Assembly (NCBI GenBank): GCA_018798825.1 | Contig: CP076357.1 | Coordinates: 124,001 to 188,000, forward strand | Origin: Ochrobactrum sp. BTU1 | Lineage (GTDB): Bacteria > Pseudomonadota > Alphaproteobacteria > Rhizobiales > Rhizobiaceae | Length of the DNA: 64,000 nucleotides | Direction: 5' to 3' | In this document: positions 63,139 through 64,000 of the stretch, in pieces | How the letters are laid out: every line of letters starts with the position of its first letter | Numbering within the stretch: the stretch's first letter is position 1 | The notes under the pieces: generated by a model | Seen by the model: only the letters and a program-made list of their open reading frames with translations | Database searches by the model: none | Told to the model about the DNA's origin: nothing | Position numbers and translations under genes: made by a program

Positions 63139-63620
63139 CAATTGGAAAGCTCATCTACGGCACTCGCGTAGCAAACGAATGGATTGACTATAACGGCCAT
63201 ATGGCGGATTACGCCTATGGCATCGTATTTTCGCACGCCGCCACCGCTTATATGGAGCGAATTGGCGTTGATACAGCATATCGTGAGGCGACGGATGCCA
63301 CGCTCTATACCTTAGACAGTCGTATCGGTTATTTGAAAGAATGCCATATCAACGAAGCGTTAAACGTTGAAGTGTCTATCCTGGATGCTGACTACAAACG
63401 TATGCATGTGTTTATGCGGCTGTTCAACGCGAATGGAGAAACATTAGCGCTCTGCGAGCAGCTTTTGATGCACGTGAGTAGAGCGAACGAAGTTCCACGG
63501 GCTGTCGATCTGCCGCAAGAAGTGCTTGATTTTGTATTGGCGGACATGGAATATTCGAAGACCGTGGAAAAGCCGGAGTGGCTTAAAGGGCGTGTCGGTC
63601 TGCGAAGAAAGCAGTTTTAG
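63135..63620 (+). CDS. 4HBT-like thioesterase, betainyl-CoA thioesterase type
   Basis: A 161-residue hot-dog thioesterase. The N-terminal EWIDYNGHMADYAYGIVFSHA pattern, followed by TLDSRIGYLKEC, resembles the betainyl-CoA thioesterase family of carnitine breakdown and other small thioesterases. It overlaps livM (ATGA) and closes the operon. With the CaiC-like ligase it hints that the pathway handles a short, perhaps quaternary-amine or hydroxy acyl-CoA; this is speculative. Confidence 0.8.
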   Translation: MTIGKLIYGTRVANEWIDYNGHMADYAYGIVFSHAATAYMERIGVDTAYREATDATLYTLDSRIGYLKECHINEALNVEVSILDADYKRMHVFMRLFNANGETLALCEQLLMHVSRANEVPRAVDLPQEVLDFVLADMEYSKTVEKPEWLKGRVGLRRKQF

Positions 63621-64000
63621 ACGTTTCATCGTCAGACGAACGTATGGCGATGGGAAAGCGAGTTTATCCGTTCGTGATCCTTCAAAGCGGAGAGCGAATG
63701 TTAGGGATGGCGGTCCGCGGTGTTTCTTATTTGCAATCGGCACCGCTGGTACCTCCTAATTAGTAGAAGTCAGGGGCGGGCTTTCTATTTAGCTTTCTTC
63801 GCTACAGTATCAGCGCTGTTGCGTTTTGGTCTGCCCAAAAGGTTGTTGAATGCTGCATCCTCAACGATATAGTGGGGCAAGCTTTTTGGTGGAATCGCGA
63901 GTGGAAGAGTATTCCAGTAGTGTCGTAGGAGGTTTCTTTGGGAAAGAATCCACCAGATCGAGGCGATAAGCCGCTTCCACATCGTAGGTCGCCTTCTATA
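63621..64000. other. Terminal region with possible degraded minus-strand coding remnants
   Basis: No clear gene. On the minus strand, one frame from the window edge reads KATYDVEAAYRLDLVDSFP and stops near 63865, while another reads through to AADTVAKKAK-like residues (ADTVAKKAK) and stops at 63785. Both look partly coding, as if one gene had been broken by a frameshift, but I do not recognise it. The gene may continue beyond the window. Confidence 0.25.

Noticed and set aside
1..64000. CRISPR arrays, tRNA or rRNA genes, prophage or intact insertion sequences
   Set aside because: I scanned for regular short repeats, cloverleaf-like segments, integrase/transposase motifs and long direct repeats and saw none that stood up.

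Overview
The window looks like a chromosomal or chromid segment of an alphaproteobacterium of the Hyphomicrobiales, most like the Brucella/Ochrobactrum group. This rests on moderate GC, the DUF1852/core-MetE gene pair, many ABC importers of the polar amino acid and branched-chain (LIV) types, and dense aromatic and acyl-CoA catabolic operons. No rRNA, tRNA, CRISPR array, phage or intact insertion sequence was seen. The genus is an inference.

Layout. (1) 0-2.5 kb: a cobalamin riboswitch upstream of mesX (DUF1852) and mesD, a folate-independent core methionine synthase. (2) 2.8-9.9 kb: an amino-acid-derivative module with a metal-dependent cyclase/formamidase-like hydrolase, MarR and GntR regulators, two PLP enzymes, and an ABC importer lacking its ATPase gene. 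(3) 10-18.8 kb, minus strand: an operon for aerobic anthraniloyl-CoA catabolism. It holds a 2-aminobenzoyl-CoA monooxygenase/reductase, an SDR dehydrogenase, an enoyl-CoA hydratase, an acyl-CoA dehydrogenase, RidA, a fused hydratase/3-hydroxyacyl-CoA dehydrogenase and a 3-oxoadipyl-CoA-type thiolase. (4) 19-22.8 kb, plus strand and divergent: indolepyruvate:ferredoxin oxidoreductase, with iorB broken by an apparent one-base deletion, then an aromatic-acid MFS transporter. (5) 24.2-40.1 kb: MarR, MFS, alpha/beta hydrolase, FMN reductase, two-component flavin oxygenase, LuxR, arylformamidase-like hydrolase, 2-aminobenzoate-CoA ligase, a LIV transporter with its binding protein, cupin, FAD monooxygenase and AraC. 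Regions 3-5 read as one anthranilate supercluster. The ligase makes 2-aminobenzoyl-CoA, the region 3 operon consumes it, and the formamidase, monooxygenases and IOR plausibly feed anthranilate or its CoA ester from N-formylanthranilate, indole- or quinolone-type precursors.

(6) 40.9-50.5 kb: LysR, then an island with an MFS exporter, an XRE-cupin regulator and, divergently, an ornithine cyclodeaminase-like protein, an aminotransferase, an M20 peptidase and a complete polar amino acid ABC importer. This suggests uptake and breakdown of an unidentified amidated amino acid derivative. (7) 51-63.6 kb: a TetR-controlled acyl-CoA regulon with a MaoC hydratase, an MFE-2-like SDR, two 4HBT thioesterases, a thiolase, an iron alcohol dehydrogenase, an acyl-CoA ligase, an enoyl-CoA hydratase and a second complete LIV transporter. 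Matching palindromes lie in the two divergent promoter regions of this block. Its substrate is not evident.

Coordinates and starts were chosen from Shine-Dalgarno sequences, overlaps and family N-termini. Function calls come from motifs read by eye, without any database search.
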